Shown here: positions 4,859-5,441 of the stretch, one piece after another
Layout of the letters: each line of letters begins with the position of its first letter
Position numbering within the stretch: the stretch's first letter is position 1
Assembly: GCA_029881635.1 (NCBI GenBank)
Contig: JAOUMG010000179.1
Span: 1-5,441 of the forward strand
Origin: Paracoccaceae bacterium
GTDB taxonomy: Bacteria; Pseudomonadota; Alphaproteobacteria; Rhodobacterales; Rhodobacteraceae
Direction: 5' to 3'
DNA length: 5,441 nt
Position numbers and translations under genes: made by a program
The notes under the pieces: model-generated
The model's input: the letters and a program-made list of their open reading frames with translations, nothing else
Database searches by the model: none
Told to the model about the DNA's origin: nothing

Positions 4859-5441
4859 ATGACCCAGCATCAGCGCCTTCTCATCATCGACTTCGGCAGC
4901 CAGGTGACGCAGCTCATCGCACGACGCCTGCGCGAACTGAACGTCTATTGCGAAATTCACCCCTACAACCGTGTGGATGAGGGGTTTCTCAAGGAATTCG
5001 CCCCTCAGGCGGTAATCTTTTCGGGGGGGCCGGCCTCGGTCTTTGCCGATGGTGCTCCGATGCCGCCCAAGGGCGTTTTTGACCTCGGCGTCCCGATCCT
5101 CGGCATCTGCTACGGCCAACAGGTGATGATGCATCTGCTCGGCGGCAAGGTTGAACGCGGCCACGGTACCGCCGAATTCGGCCGCGCCTATGTTACACCG
5201 ACAAAAGACAGCATCGCGCTGCTCGATGGCTGGTTTACTGATAACCGCGAACAGGTCTGGATGAGCCACGGCGATCATGTGAGTGAAATCGCCCCGGGTT
5301 TTGCAGTCTACGGCACCTCGCCCAACGCGCCCTTCGCCATCACCGCCGACCCGGTGCGGCATTTCTATGCCGTCCAGTTCCACCCCGAAGTGCACCACAC
5401 CCCCAAGGGCGCCAGGCTTTACGAAAATTTCATCCGCCTCG
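4859..5441 (+). CDS. guaA: GMP synthase (glutamine-hydrolysing), N-terminal glutaminase domain, cut by the window edge
   Basis: This reading frame runs off the right edge after 194 codons and encodes the class I glutamine amidotransferase domain of GMP synthase, which makes GMP from XMP, ATP and glutamine in the last step of guanine nucleotide synthesis. The protein opens with the typical [18 protein letters not shown] (residues 6-23), has the oxyanion-region FSGGPASV (54-61), the nucleophile C84 in GICYGQQ and the rest of the triad, H175 and E177, in QFHPEV. WMSHGD (134-139) is characteristic of GuaA as against carbamoyl-phosphate or anthranilate synthase amidotransferases. The full protein is normally about 520 residues; the ATP-pyrophosphatase and dimerisation domains would lie beyond the window. 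The start is the ATG at 4859, directly before the conserved N terminus. The 15 bases before it are pyrimidine- and C-rich with no ribosome binding site; the nearest AAGG is 16 bases away. An in-frame TAG at 4829 limits any upstream extension. Confidence 0.95.
   Translation, partial: MTQHQRLLIIDFGSQVTQLIARRLRELNVYCEIHPYNRVDEGFLKEFAPQAVIFSGGPASVFADGAPMPPKGVFDLGVPILGICYGQQVMMHLLGGKVERGHGTAEFGRAYVTPTKDSIALLDGWFTDNREQVWMSHGDHVSEIAPGFAVYGTSPNAPFAITADPVRHFYAVQFHPEVHHTPKGARLYENFIRL

Noticed and set aside
4817..5398. A 193-codon minus-strand open frame at the right end
   Set aside because: The plus strand carries the GMP synthase glutaminase domain with an intact catalytic triad across the same interval.

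Overview
This 5.4 kb window reads as ordinary, gene-dense bacterial chromosome. Gene content, GC-rich codon use, alphaproteobacterial-looking proteins (YqaA-type membrane protein, DsbB, Lrp/AsnC regulator, arginase and ornithine cyclodeaminase) and several GC-rich promoters of the CTTG(A/T)C type point to an alphaproteobacterium. A sphingomonad-like lineage is my best guess, at low confidence. I see no insertion sequence, phage gene, CRISPR array or sign of recent transfer.

Layout, left to right. On the minus strand lie tRNA-Leu(CAA) (44-127) and, upstream of it, a membrane-anchored YpfJ-type zinc metallopeptidase (184-1035). Divergent from these, a plus-strand pair encodes a DedA/VTT-like YqaA membrane protein (1168-1746) and, overlapping its stop codon, a DsbB-family disulfide oxidoreductase (1737-2201). 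Six bases further on, and convergent, is a minus-strand Lrp/AsnC regulator (2208-2639). Across a 129-base AT-rich control region the plus strand carries arginase (2769-3695) and, 10 bases later, ornithine cyclodeaminase (3706-4740). A 118-base gap containing a strong hairpin follows, then the first 194 codons of GMP synthase guaA (4859 to the right edge), which is cut by the window.

The central unit is a classical arginine-catabolic module. Arginase converts L-arginine to L-ornithine and urea, and ornithine cyclodeaminase converts ornithine directly to L-proline and ammonia. The divergent Lrp/AsnC gene is the obvious candidate regulator, and the shared control region contains a 13-of-15 match to the E. 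coli Lrp consensus placed over a candidate -10 element. No urease, arginine importer or proline dehydrogenase gene is in the window.

I found no clearly undescribed system. The points most worth a second look are the Lrp-like site, a substitution at a substrate-contacting position of arginase, the apparently leaderless guaA start, the near-perfect 14-bp hairpin without a U-tract before guaA, and the translationally overlapping yqaA-like/dsbB pair.
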